In this document: piece by piece, positions 31,028 to 38,844 of the stretch
How the letters are laid out: each line of letters begins with the position of its first letter
Numbering within the stretch: position 1 is the first letter of the stretch
Program-made: the position numbers and the translations under genes
IMG/VR virus record: IMGVR_UViG_3300008119_000039
Coordinates: 1 to 64,000 of that record
From: a virus
Strand: one strand, 5' to 3'
Length of the DNA stretch: 64,000 bases
Notes under the pieces: generated by a model
The model's input: only the letters and a program-made list of their open reading frames with translations
Told to the model about the DNA's origin: nothing
Database searches by the model: none

Positions 31028-33232
31028 ATGAGATTTTGGGTATTAGTGTTTTTGGTTGTTGGCTTGGTTGCACTCACACCAAGAGCTAAAGCACAAACTC
31101 CAATAACATCACAAAACATTCTAACACCAACAGTTGATGCATGGACTGGTTCTGTTGCAGGACAAAATGGTGGATACTCTGGTGGTGGTAATGGACCAGC
31201 ATTTAATGCAGGAACAAATACTTTAATTTTTGGATATACAACTGCAACAGCAACTCAAAGAATCACTGCTGAAGCATTTGCTATTCAACACGCATTAGAT
31301 TTGTCCAACTCTGGTATTAAAATTAATGGATATAATTATTCATGGCAGATTAATAATTCTGGTGAGCAATCTGGAACTTTGACTGGACAGGTAAATTTGT
31401 TAAGAGGTACTAGTGTTTTAAGAACTGACATCTATAATTACAATACTCCAACGAATGGTTTTCAGTTATACTCTGGCACTCAAACTTTTGTTAATCAAGA
31501 AAGTATGCTTGCTGGTGATTCAATGACACTTTCGTTTACTGGTAAAGATAGTAGATTCTGGGCAGGTTATTATGGACCACAAGTTCGTAATCCATCAATT
31601 ACATTAAACTATACTACTGATCCGTGCGCAGGCAATCCAGCATATTCACCATCGTGTTCAGGATATAACACAGTAGTAACCAGTCCAAATTTATTAACTG
31701 GAATGACTGGACCACAAGCATATGCTATCAACCAAGCATTATCCAATGCTGGTGCTGGCGCAATGATACATGGTTTTAATTATGGATATGACTATAGCGT
31801 AGCTGGAAGAACATGTTCCTTTTTTGATTTGTTTGGTTTTTGTTTAACAGGTTGGCAGTATTCAGATGCAGGAGTTGCCACTGTTATTACAGACAGTAAT
31901 AATTCTACTATCTACAGTTCATCTAATACACACAATGGTGGTGATAATGGAACTTTTGGAACATATAGTAAACAATTTAGATTTGGAACTTCCAGACAAA
32001 TAACTACACTTGGTGGCTTTGCTATGGCACCATGGACTAGTGGAAATGCCAGCATAACAAATATGTATAGCAATGCGGTATATACAGCAGATCCTTGTTT
32101 AGATCCTCTATCTTCACCATCATGTTCAGGTTATGCTGCAGCATATTTCACTCAACAATGTACTGCTAATCCTCTGTATAATTCTGCATGTCCTGGATAC
32201 GCACAAGCATATTTTACTCAACAATGTACTGTCAATGCAATGTTTGATCCTGCATGTCCTGGATACGCATCGGCATATCTAACATATCAATGTTCAATCA
32301 ATCCATTGTATAGCACCACATGTGCTGGATATGCAGAAGCCTATAAAACTCAACAATGTGCATTGGATGGATTATATGATAGAACTTGTACAAACTATGC
32401 AGACGCATATGCTAGAAAATATGTAATAGGTATTCCATCTTCTGGAACAATAAGCTATGGACCAGCTGATTCAAGATGCACAGTTGGTTGTGACACATCC
32501 AATACCCTAAACACAAATGCTGGACCAGCTACATCAGGCTATTCTGGTCCAGGTGCCACTAATGTATCAACAACACAGCCAGTAACTTCGATTAGTAACT
32601 CAGGACAAATTTCTACTGGTGTTGCTGTTACTAATGATAGTAACGTGAACGCTGTAATTGCAACTCCAAAAATGGATGGACCAGCTGCATCTACTGGCAA
32701 TAGTCCTGTTGCCTCATCAATGAATTCGCCTGGACCAGCTGCATCAGGATCTTCAACCCAAACAGCAAATGCTGGACCCGCCACTAGACAAGAACAAAAA
32801 TCAGAGGATAAAAGAGATGATGCTCCGAAAGGCACTGGAGGCAACAATTCGCCACAGACTACTAATACTGCTCAAGCGTCATCTGATAAACCAGCAGCAC
32901 CAACTGCTCGTCAAGCAATCCAAGAACGAAGAGAAGCTGCAGCAAAAGCTGAAGCAGTAGAAAAAGGTAAAAACCTTGCCAATGAAATGGGTAAGGCATC
33001 TGACATGGAATCACAAAAACAAGTTCAGAATGTAGTTATTCAAGCAATGGGGTTTACACCTGGATTTGATACATACGGTAAAGCAATGTTACCAGATGTT
33101 GCTGGATATAAACCATATTCAGTTTATAACAATCAAAAAACTATTGATAATCGTGCTAACCTAAGAATGTTTGGTGGCACTGATCGCATACATAACGAAA
33201 TGGTAAACTCACAATATAACAAAGGAAATTAA
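31028..33232 (+). CDS. Large secreted protein with five 22-residue Cys repeats
   Basis: 734 aa. An N-terminal signal peptide (MRFWVLVFLVVGLVALTPRAKAQ) precedes two similar domains of about 170 residues, each starting near an NLLT/NILT-type strand and ending TDPC. From residue 357 five near-identical units with Cys, NPLY, Cys, GYA.AY and TQQ follow. The rest is Gly/Ser/Pro/Ala-rich with GPAAS repeats, then a charged helix (QAIQERREAAAKAEAVEKGK) and a basic tail. Repeats and low complexity suggest an exported surface, adhesion or structural protein. No enzyme motif. Confidence 0.75.
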   Translation: MRFWVLVFLVVGLVALTPRAKAQTPITSQNILTPTVDAWTGSVAGQNGGYSGGGNGPAFNAGTNTLIFGYTTATATQRITAEAFAIQHALDLSNSGIKINGYNYSWQINNSGEQSGTLTGQVNLLRGTSVLRTDIYNYNTPTNGFQLYSGTQTFVNQESMLAGDSMTLSFTGKDSRFWAGYYGPQVRNPSITLNYTTDPCAGNPAYSPSCSGYNTVVTSPNLLTGMTGPQAYAINQALSNAGAGAMIHGFNYGYDYSVAGRTCSFFDLFGFCLTGWQYSDAGVATVITDSNNSTIYSSSNTHNGGDNGTFGTYSKQFRFGTSRQITTLGGFAMAPWTSGNASITNMYSNAVYTADPCLDPLSSPSCSGYAAAYFTQQCTANPLYNSACPGYAQAYFTQQCTVNAMFDPACPGYASAYLTYQCSINPLYSTTCAGYAEAYKTQQCALDGLYDRTCTNYADAYARKYVIGIPSSGTISYGPADSRCTVGCDTSNTLNTNAGPATSGYSGPGATNVSTTQPVTSISNSGQISTGVAVTNDSNVNAVIATPKMDGPAASTGNSPVASSMNSPGPAASGSSTQTANAGPATRQEQKSEDKRDDAPKGTGGNNSPQTTNTAQASSDKPAAPTARQAIQERREAAAKAEAVEKGKNLANEMGKASDMESQKQVQNVVIQAMGFTPGFDTYGKAMLPDVAGYKPYSVYNNQKTIDNRANLRMFGGTDRIHNEMVNSQYNKGN
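32096..32422 (+). repeat. Five tandem coding repeats of 63-66 bp
   Basis: Units start with TGT (Cys) at 32096, 32159, 32225, 32291 and 32357. The first is 63 bp and the others 66 bp. Each codes for C-x-x-(N/D)-P-L-Y or a variant, x3 C, (P/A)GYA, x, AY, then TQQ or a variant. A single earlier degenerate copy of the same C..NPAY...C.GY pattern lies near 31627. Confidence 0.85.
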
Positions 33233-33233
33233 A

Positions 33234-33734
33234 ATGGCAGAGGAAATTAAAGACGTCAATAAAAAGATTGACGAAGCAGAAGCAGCAGTAAAGAAGTATG
33301 CAAGTAAAGATACTGTAATTAGTATTGGTGGTTACGAATTTACACCTGCAAAACTAATGGTAGCTGCAACATTAGTATCATCTATTCTTGGTGGTTTATA
33401 TGGTGCGTTTGAAGTCTATAAAGATTATCAGGGTATGAAGAAAAAGATTGCAGAATATGTTTCACCAGATTTAGCAGAAGTTTATAAAAAGCTAGATGTT
33501 ATTCAAGTAGAGTCTGGTAAAACTGCTGAGTATACTCGTGATATCAAGAACGATCTTAAAAATGACATTCGTCGTTTAGAGTCAGTTGTTGAGCAAGTAG
33601 AGCGTTCAGCCAAACAATCTGCACGTGAATCAAGCGAATCGCAAAAAGAACAAGAGCGTGAACTACGTCAATTACGTAAAGAAATCGATACTAAGATCCA
33701 AAGAGCGTTAGACAACCCATTATCGAATAAATAA
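33234..33734 (+). CDS. Membrane protein with C-terminal coiled coil
   Basis: 166 aa. One hydrophobic segment (KLMVAATLVSSILGGLYGAFEVY near residues 39-60) is followed by a long charged coiled coil to the end. The N-terminus is acidic and helical. It follows the repeat protein by one base, so the two are co-translated. The layout resembles lysis-accessory or virion-assembly proteins, but no family is recognised. Confidence 0.65.
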   Translation: MAEEIKDVNKKIDEAEAAVKKYASKDTVISIGGYEFTPAKLMVAATLVSSILGGLYGAFEVYKDYQGMKKKIAEYVSPDLAEVYKKLDVIQVESGKTAEYTRDIKNDLKNDIRRLESVVEQVERSAKQSARESSESQKEQERELRQLRKEIDTKIQRALDNPLSNK

Positions 33735-33758
33735 CCTTTCTAGATCAATGACTTACGA
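33735..33758 (+). repeat. Intergenic repeat copy A1 (24 nt)
   Basis: CCTTTCTAGATCAATGACTTACGA-type sequence, found again at 61191-61214 with one mismatch. Here it stands before a terminator-promoter pair. Confidence 0.8.
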
Positions 33759-33783
33759 AAACCCTACTGCTAGTAGGGTTTTT
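33758..33783 (+). terminator. Rho-independent terminator
   Basis: AAAACCCTACT, loop GCT, AGTAGGGTTTT, then T. Eleven-base-pair stem ending in a T-run. The same CCCTACT/AGTAGGG stem is used at 57460. Confidence 0.9.
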
Positions 33784-33794
33784 CAACATTTAGC

Positions 33795-33823
33795 TTTACT
33801 TTTATTTGACTTTAGCGTATAAT
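33795..33823 (+). promoter_or_regulatory. Sigma70-like promoter for the small-gene run
   Basis: TTTACT (33795-33800), 17 nt, TATAAT (33818-33823), directly after the terminator. It would drive the dense set of small genes from 33855. Confidence 0.85.
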
Positions 33824-33840
33824 AACTGTGTTAGGGTTGA
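33823..33840 (+). repeat. Intergenic repeat copy B1 (18 nt)
   Basis: TAACTGTGTTAGGGTTGA right after the -10 box, identical to 61136-61153. It would be the first bases of the transcript. Confidence 0.8.
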
Positions 33841-33854
33841 AAAAGGAACTTATT

Positions 33855-34016
33855 ATGATACGATTTATTATTGGTCTACTGTTGACCTTTGGTGCTGTTG
33901 GTGGTTTGGATAACGATCCAGATGCACCACTGTTGGTATTGACTTTGATTGCCGTGATTGGCTTGGGGTTGATGCATTCTGGTGTGCATGCTCTTGGGAG
34001 AAACAATAATGAGTAA
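33855..34016 (+). CDS. Small membrane protein
   Basis: 53 aa from ATG 33855, which has AAGGA eight bases upstream. Two hydrophobic helices (FIIGLLLTFGAVGG and LLVLTLIAVIGLGLMH). No other motif. The stop overlaps the next ATG (ATGAGTAA). First gene after an early-type promoter. Confidence 0.65.
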   Translation: MIRFIIGLLLTFGAVGGLDNDPDAPLLVLTLIAVIGLGLMHSGVHALGRNNNE

Positions 34017-34221
34017 AATGGCTGAGTTAGCGTTAGACATTGAAGAGTTGTTGGCTGAAGGTATGTCACCAAAGTTTGTTGCAGTTACACTGAACTGTCC
34101 GATTGAAATGGTTTATGATACCATTGAACAACTTGAGTGTTTAGAATTAGAAAAGCAGTATGAAATGTTGTCATATGATGAAGAGATGGCAAATGACGAT
34201 GCACAATATTATGGAGCTTGA
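34009..34221 (+). CDS. Small acidic protein, unknown
   Basis: 70 aa from ATG 34009 with GGGAG upstream. MAELALDIEELLAEGMSPKFVAVTLNCP looks like a short helix-turn-helix-type segment (a bipartite pattern seen in small phage regulators), followed by an acidic tail ending in DDAQYYGA. No strong family. Co-expressed with the membrane protein upstream and the next gene. Confidence 0.65.
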   Translation: MSKMAELALDIEELLAEGMSPKFVAVTLNCPIEMVYDTIEQLECLELEKQYEMLSYDEEMANDDAQYYGA

Positions 34222-34222
34222 T

Positions 34223-34525
34223 ATGATTATTACTTACAAAGAAGCACAATTAGCAACTGAACATTTTGATAAGAGTCATGGATCGTTTTTCGATCGTGGT
34301 TCTGCAGATTCTTACTACCATCGTCCACGTGACCCACATCGTGGTGGTGTTGGTGGTATGTCTGGTCCTAGAATTGATGCTGTGCGTGAAAATAAACTTA
34401 AACCTAGAGATCCAATAGCAAAGGATCTACGTACTCCCAAATACCGAATGCGTGTAGTTGAGAGTAAGGTTAAGTACACACGCAAATCCAAACACACAAA
34501 GGACAATTATGGACAATACTTATGA
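34223..34525 (+). CDS. Small conserved phage protein with FDRGSADSYY motif
   Basis: 100 aa from ATG 34223, which has GGAG upstream (34213). FFDRGSADSYYHRPRDPHRGG is a motif I have seen in small phage and bacterial proteins of unknown function. The C-terminal half is strongly basic (RKSKHTKDNYG), which suits nucleic-acid binding. Its start lies one base after the previous stop and its end overlaps the next gene by 17 bases. Confidence 0.65.
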   Translation: MIITYKEAQLATEHFDKSHGSFFDRGSADSYYHRPRDPHRGGVGGMSGPRIDAVRENKLKPRDPIAKDLRTPKYRMRVVESKVKYTRKSKHTKDNYGQYL

Positions 34526-34757
34526 AATAGGCAGAGGTGGTGCTCTTACTACTGTTAAGATTAAAGACTACCCATACGATGTTGTTGAGTTTACCATTAC
34601 CAAATATCTTGCTGATGAAAAAGGTAGGGAGATTGTCAACAGCGGATACACCACATTCTTTTCCAATAAAGAATTCGTAGATTTTTTCACACCAATTGTA
34701 AATGACTTGAAAGCGAGATTTGATAATGCAAACAATGCCAGCAAACCAAACACCTGA
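34509..34757 (+). CDS. Small protein, unknown
   Basis: 82 aa from ATG 34509, inside the 3' end of the previous gene. Beta-strand-rich start (GGALTTVKIKDYPYDVVEFTI) and a helical end (FVDFFTPIVNDLKARFDNANN). No motif. Overlaps the next start by 32 bases. Confidence 0.6.
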   Translation: MDNTYEIGRGGALTTVKIKDYPYDVVEFTITKYLADEKGREIVNSGYTTFFSNKEFVDFFTPIVNDLKARFDNANNASKPNT

Positions 34758-34977
34758 ATTTAAAACTTGGCTCAAAGGACTACTAGTCGATGAAAATACA
34801 AAAGATCTGTGCGTTGTGTTTACCAAGAAAGATGGTACTGAGCGAGAACTATTCTGCACACTCGATGAAAGCAGAATCCCCTCAGCCAAACTTCCAAAAG
34901 TCCAAGAAAGTGGCTCGGTTGTTAGAAACTTCAGCGATGAGTCAGCCAGAGTGTTTGACACAGAAAGTAAGGTTTGA
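34726..34977 (+). CDS. Small SH3-like/WYL-like protein, possibly truncated by a frameshift
   Basis: 83 aa. TPEFKTWLKGLLVDENTKDLCVVFTKKDGTERELFCTL and the end SARVFDTESKV match the pattern of a short phage family (about 85-90 aa) that I recall ending with RVFD..W.SFR. Here the frame meets TGA just after TESKV. The adjacent frame continues VRFELS and stops at 34987, next to the following ATG. The ATG at 34735 is an alternative start. Confidence 0.6.
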   Translation: MQTMPANQTPEFKTWLKGLLVDENTKDLCVVFTKKDGTERELFCTLDESRIPSAKLPKVQESGSVVRNFSDESARVFDTESKV

Positions 34978-34983
34978 ACTATC

Positions 34984-35181
34984 ATGAATAATACTATGTT
35001 AACAATCGGTCTTTTGTTGGTTGCAATTGCTGCAGTAATTGGTATGCCTATTGCCCTTATCTGGGCACTCAATACCTTATTCCCTGTGTTGGCAATTCCA
35101 TACGGCATTGAAACTTGGTTGGCTGCATTTATTATTCCAGCTGCATTTAAAACTGAATTTTCGTTTAAACAGAAAGCATAA
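34984..35181 (+). CDS. Small membrane protein
   Basis: 65 aa. Two hydrophobic segments (MLTIGLLLVAIAAVIGMPIALIWALNTLF and WLAAFIIPAAF) and a short basic tail. This short two-helix type is common among phages. Function unknown. Confidence 0.65.
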   Translation: MNNTMLTIGLLLVAIAAVIGMPIALIWALNTLFPVLAIPYGIETWLAAFIIPAAFKTEFSFKQKA

Positions 35182-35183
35182 TT

Positions 35184-35462
35184 ATGAGTATTTCCTCAAT
35201 TGAAGATCGTAAAAAGATTTTTGGTGCCATCCGTGAGATTAGTAATTCTATGGTTCGCATCGAAGCAGAACGTGATCTAATCAAAGACATCGTGAAAGAT
35301 GTTTCTGATAATTATCAACTTTCTCGTAAAGTTGTAAATAAGATGGCTAAAGTTTATCATAAACAATCACTATCTCAAACTGTTGCTGAACACGAAGAGT
35401 TTGTAGACATGTATGACCAAGTAACCAGTGCGAATAATACCAACACTGCACCCAACCCATAA
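35184..35462 (+). CDS. DsbA-like double-stranded DNA-binding protein
   Basis: 92 aa. MVRIEAERDLIKDIVKDVSDNYQLSRKVVNKMAKVYHKQ resembles the T4 DsbA/dsDNA-binding family: an amphipathic E..RI.AERD.IK.I helix, then a charged helix with K..AK/VYHK. T4 DsbA binds late promoters and assists late transcription. It overlaps the next gene by 35 bases. Assignment from memory of family pattern only. Confidence 0.6.
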   Translation: MSISSIEDRKKIFGAIREISNSMVRIEAERDLIKDIVKDVSDNYQLSRKVVNKMAKVYHKQSLSQTVAEHEEFVDMYDQVTSANNTNTAPNP

Positions 35463-36030
35463 GTACAAGTTACTTTATGTTTCTGGATACGCTCAGGAGG
35501 GTGATGGTACATTCGATGCTTTATTCTCAAAGACAACTATAACAGATAATTTTAAAGAACTTTTCTATAAAAATGAAATAGAAACATATGCGTGTGAGTT
35601 TAGTAAAACAGACACGCATTTTTCAGTGTATCATAAATGTAGAGAATTTGTTATAAAGAATAAAATTGATTTTGTCTTTGGTTTTTGCTATGGATCGTTT
35701 CCGTCTTTATACTCTGCCATAGATAGTAGTGTAAAAGGTGTTATTCTTTTAGATACTTCTACTATTCCTCCTGTTTGGTCTAATCGGGGAATTACCTCAA
35801 ACTTAACAAAACCAATTCCGCCAATTAAACTGGATAGTATAACATGTCCTGTTAAATTATTTTATTCAGAGTGGGGAGTTAATAATAAGATTAATACCTT
35901 TAATAAATTACAAACTGAGTTTATTAAAACACTTGACGTTGAAGTCATCCCAAATAGTACACATGCTATTATGCTTGAACCACAACGATATATCTTAATG
36001 GATAAAATAATGGAGTTTATAAATGCTTGA
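35428..36030 (+). CDS. Alpha/beta hydrolase-like protein with Cys nucleophile position
   Basis: About 200 aa. LLYVSGYAQEG is the first strand with the oxyanion region, and FVFGFCYGSFPSLYSA has the nucleophile elbow as G-F-C-Y-G, with Cys where esterases have Ser. The Asp strand may be LFYSEWGVNN and the His is in NSTHAIMLEP. Dienelactone hydrolases use Cys at this place, so it may be active. The start is uncertain: only a GTG at 35428 fits and overlaps the previous gene by 35 bases. Confidence 0.65.
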   Translation: MRIIPTLHPTHKYKLLYVSGYAQEGDGTFDALFSKTTITDNFKELFYKNEIETYACEFSKTDTHFSVYHKCREFVIKNKIDFVFGFCYGSFPSLYSAIDSSVKGVILLDTSTIPPVWSNRGITSNLTKPIPPIKLDSITCPVKLFYSEWGVNNKINTFNKLQTEFIKTLDVEVIPNSTHAIMLEPQRYILMDKIMEFINA

Positions 36031-36841
36031 CTATCCAGCTTGGAAAAATGGTAAGTACTGTAAAGTTAAAGATCTGACCGTATCAGTTCTTGATTTTGGT
36101 TTGATTCATTGTGATGCTACATATGATGTTCTTGCCGTTAAAAATGGCGAGATACAAAATCTCGAAGCACACCTGAGTAGATTTATTAACAGTTCACAGG
36201 GGTGGCGCATTCCAGTTGAATACTCTGATAATGATATTGAGATTGTAATTCAAACACTGGTGGCTATTGCTCCAACTGATGATCTATTAGTTTGGATTGG
36301 TTTAACACGTGGAACACCTACATCTGGCAATCCAAGAGATCTAGACAGTTGTAAACCTAATTTGTTTATATACGTTAAACCTTACTATGGTTTCAACAAG
36401 GATAACACAGCAACTGTTTGTTTGGCTAAACAATTACGCAATACTGCCATTGATCAAACAATGAAGAACTTTGCATGGAATGATTTAAACCTTGCACAGT
36501 GGGAAGCAATTGATCGTGGTTATGATACAGCTGTGCTAATAGACCATAGAGGTTTCTTAACTGAAGGTCCAGGATTTAATATGGGTATTGTCCGTGACGG
36601 TAAAGTTTATGCCCCAAAGCAAAATCGCCTGGAAGGCACAGTTATGAAACTTGTTGAACAGTTATGTGTGGAAAATAACGTACAGTTTAGTTGGGCTGCA
36701 ATATCACCTGAGGATTGTCTTGATGCAGATGCTATGTTTTTAACATCAACTGCTGGTAATGTTATTGCAGTAAAGTGTTTTGAAAATAAATATTTTAATG
36801 ATAATGAGATTTTAAAATGGTTACAACAGAAGTTAGTCTAG
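36023..36841 (+). CDS. Class IV PLP-dependent aminotransferase (BCAT/D-amino acid type)
   Basis: 272 aa. The fold-type IV pattern is clear: FGLIHCDATYDVLAVKNGEI at the N-terminus, KNFAWNDLNLAQWEA around the probable PLP Lys (residue 152), GFLTEGPGFNMGIVRDGKVYAPK (TEG.G.N and the phosphate loop), and LEGTVMKLV. It would move amino groups between branched-chain or D-amino acids and keto acids, or lyse aminodeoxychorismate. It lies between two alpha/beta hydrolases with short overlaps to each, an unusual phage auxiliary block. Substrate not readable. Confidence 0.85.
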   Translation: MLDYPAWKNGKYCKVKDLTVSVLDFGLIHCDATYDVLAVKNGEIQNLEAHLSRFINSSQGWRIPVEYSDNDIEIVIQTLVAIAPTDDLLVWIGLTRGTPTSGNPRDLDSCKPNLFIYVKPYYGFNKDNTATVCLAKQLRNTAIDQTMKNFAWNDLNLAQWEAIDRGYDTAVLIDHRGFLTEGPGFNMGIVRDGKVYAPKQNRLEGTVMKLVEQLCVENNVQFSWAAISPEDCLDADAMFLTSTAGNVIAVKCFENKYFNDNEILKWLQQKLV

Positions 36842-37614
36842 AACAAAACAAACATCTATTATTCCTACTACCAGGACAAAGTTTATCGCCACGTGTTTTC
36901 TGGGATTTTAAACTACCAGATGGTTACACGCATATAGATTATTTTCTTGCAGCAGGTATAGATGTAATCTTATTTGATCCATGCGGTTATGGAGAGAGTA
37001 CTGAGAATTATCAGTACGATAGGCTTGGGTATGCAGACCAGATTGAATCTGCAATCAAAGAACTTAAGAAAGAATATGTTTCTAAAACTGTATTTGGTTT
37101 CTCTACATCAACTGCTCCTGCATTGATTGCTGGTGAGAGAGGTTTATTTGATAAAGTTATTATTCATAGTCCATCTGTTCGTATGGATAAACGGTATTAT
37201 GTTGAGTTTGACACTGAGCACTTTGAGACTGGTATCGAAAAACTTAAAAAAGAAAGACTTGAGAAGATTAGTGATAAGTTGATTGGTACACCAAATAGAA
37301 TTGACGGATGGGAGCAAAAGATTGTTGACGTTATTGGCAGCACTACTTGGAAAGTTCCATCGCAACCTGTTTATGATATAAACAATTACTGGGTTGATAC
37401 AGGACAGTTAGGGTTCGATCCTGCAAAGGTTCCACCGATCTTAAGCATTATTGGTGAGTATGACTATGAATCAACCACAGGTGGTTATGATACCTTTAAG
37501 GAACTATTCCCTCAATCCAAGGAAGTCATTATTCCTCAGTCTACCCATTTTTCTATGTGGGAAAATTCCTCTGCCCTAACTCGTTTGGAGATGATCCAAT
37601 GGGTCTTGCAATAA
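36817..37614 (+). CDS. Alpha/beta hydrolase with GFSTS nucleophile elbow
   Basis: 265 aa. LLFLLPGQSLSPRVFWDF and FDPCGYGEST are the first strands, FGFSTSTAPAL has the nucleophile Ser (GxSxS instead of GxSxG), IIGEYDYES supplies the acid and STHFSMWE the His, so the triad is complete. Overlaps the aminotransferase by 25 bases. Esterase, lipase or amidase activity is possible. The partner at 35428 has Cys at the same place, so this pair may be diverged duplicates or a heteromeric set. Confidence 0.8.
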   Translation: MVTTEVSLEQNKHLLFLLPGQSLSPRVFWDFKLPDGYTHIDYFLAAGIDVILFDPCGYGESTENYQYDRLGYADQIESAIKELKKEYVSKTVFGFSTSTAPALIAGERGLFDKVIIHSPSVRMDKRYYVEFDTEHFETGIEKLKKERLEKISDKLIGTPNRIDGWEQKIVDVIGSTTWKVPSQPVYDINNYWVDTGQLGFDPAKVPPILSIIGEYDYESTTGGYDTFKELFPQSKEVIIPQSTHFSMWENSSALTRLEMIQWVLQ

Positions 37615-37648
37615 CCCTCAAAACCGTAAGGGAATGATCAAAAATACC

Positions 37649-37677
37649 TTGCCTTTAATTCAAAGGTAGGGTATAAT
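37649..37677 (+). promoter_or_regulatory. Sigma70-like promoter
   Basis: TTGCCT (37649-37654), 17 nt, TATAAT (37672-37677), about 28 nt before the ATG at 37706. Same TTAATT spacer start as other boxes. Confidence 0.8.
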
Positions 37678-37705
37678 AGTTATATTAAATGGAGGTTATT
37701 GACCT

Positions 37706-38842
37706 ATGGCTGTAAATACTGCAAAACGTAAAGCTGCGATTGAGAAAGCAGATCGCATTATGAAGGGTGTTGAGGTTCAACTCAATCCTGAAACATATCA
37801 ACGTGACTTGATATGTGGTTTGAATTACTACAACGCAAATCACGATGACAAAGACAAGAAGAAGTGGTTCATCTCTCACTACGCTAAGATTGATAAGAAA
37901 TTAGCAGTTGAGATGTTGAAGATCGATGAATACCAATTTAGGTATGCTGGTATTCTTGCACGTCTTCAAGATGGTGGTTCTGTCCTTCAAGAAAAGGAAA
38001 TGAATTACTACAATGAACGTGTAGAGTTCTTGAAGTCTCAGATTGGTGCTCGTCAAAAATCCCAAGACAAACAAGACAAGAAAGATGCAGATGCTGCCAA
38101 AGAAGCACTGCCATCAAATGTAATTTCAATCCAACAACGTATGGAAGATAAAGCCCATGACTTGGCTGGTGAGATTGAAGGTGCGATTGATGACTTTATT
38201 CTTGCTGGTTGCAAGTCAGAATTTTCAACAAAGAATTATCTGTTGGCGAATCAAGTGGCTGGACCAATTGCTAAACGCATTGGAGAGTTGTTTGAGGGTA
38301 CTGCCAAAGAACTTAGAGAAGCGATTGAAGGTACTGATGAGCAATTGGTAGAAGGTTATTCACACTTAAACAAACGAGAGCTAAAACGATTCTTAGAGTT
38401 TGTTGAAACTATTATTGCTGATTGTCAGCAGATGGTTCAAACAGCCAAAGTGAATCGTGCACCACGTAAGCGTAAAGAAATTTCTCCTACAAAGCAAGTT
38501 GCTCGTATGAAGTTCTTGCGTGAATTTACAGAACTTGGCTTGAAGTCAGTACCACCTACTAACATTATTGGTTCTGCAGAAGTCTGGGTGTATAATACCA
38601 AATACCGTAAACTACAAAAGTATGCTGCGGAAAGTGGCACTATTGCAGTCAAGGGAACTACCTTGATTGGTATTAGTTTGAAAGATTCTGTTTCGTTTAC
38701 ACTACGTAAACCAGAAGAATTCTTCAAGGGATTGTCTATGGGTAAACGTGCATTGAGTAATGCACTCAAAACCCTAAAGACTAAACCAGCTGTACCAAAT
38801 GGTCGTGTGAATGAAGAATGTATTATCTTGGGAGCATTTTAA
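37706..38842 (+). CDS. Conserved T4-like phage protein, unknown
   Basis: 378 aa. Helical, Lys/Glu-rich N-terminal half (AKRKAAIEKADRIMKG, YFNVEF-type aromatic pairs), a middle helix bundle, and a basic segment (NRAPRKRKEISPTKQVARMK near 252) before a beta-rich C-terminal third. Basic central patch suggests nucleic-acid contact. It is under its own promoter and next to RNase H, the T4-like replication neighbourhood. No catalytic motif recognised. Confidence 0.65.
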   Translation: MAVNTAKRKAAIEKADRIMKGVEVQLNPETYQRDLICGLNYYNANHDDKDKKKWFISHYAKIDKKLAVEMLKIDEYQFRYAGILARLQDGGSVLQEKEMNYYNERVEFLKSQIGARQKSQDKQDKKDADAAKEALPSNVISIQQRMEDKAHDLAGEIEGAIDDFILAGCKSEFSTKNYLLANQVAGPIAKRIGELFEGTAKELREAIEGTDEQLVEGYSHLNKRELKRFLEFVETIIADCQQMVQTAKVNRAPRKRKEISPTKQVARMKFLREFTELGLKSVPPTNIIGSAEVWVYNTKYRKLQKYAAESGTIAVKGTTLIGISLKDSVSFTLRKPEEFFKGLSMGKRALSNALKTLKTKPAVPNGRVNEECIILGAF

Positions 38843-38844
38843 TT

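Noticed and set aside
32096-32422. CRISPR-like array because of regular 66-bp repeats
   Set aside because: The repeats are in frame, without unique spacers, and code for a Cys-repeat domain.
34470-35108. 212-codon open frame on the minus strand
   Set aside because: It mirrors four overlapping + strand genes with good ribosome sites, its protein is low in charge and Ser/Val-rich as shadows are, and no start site is convincing.
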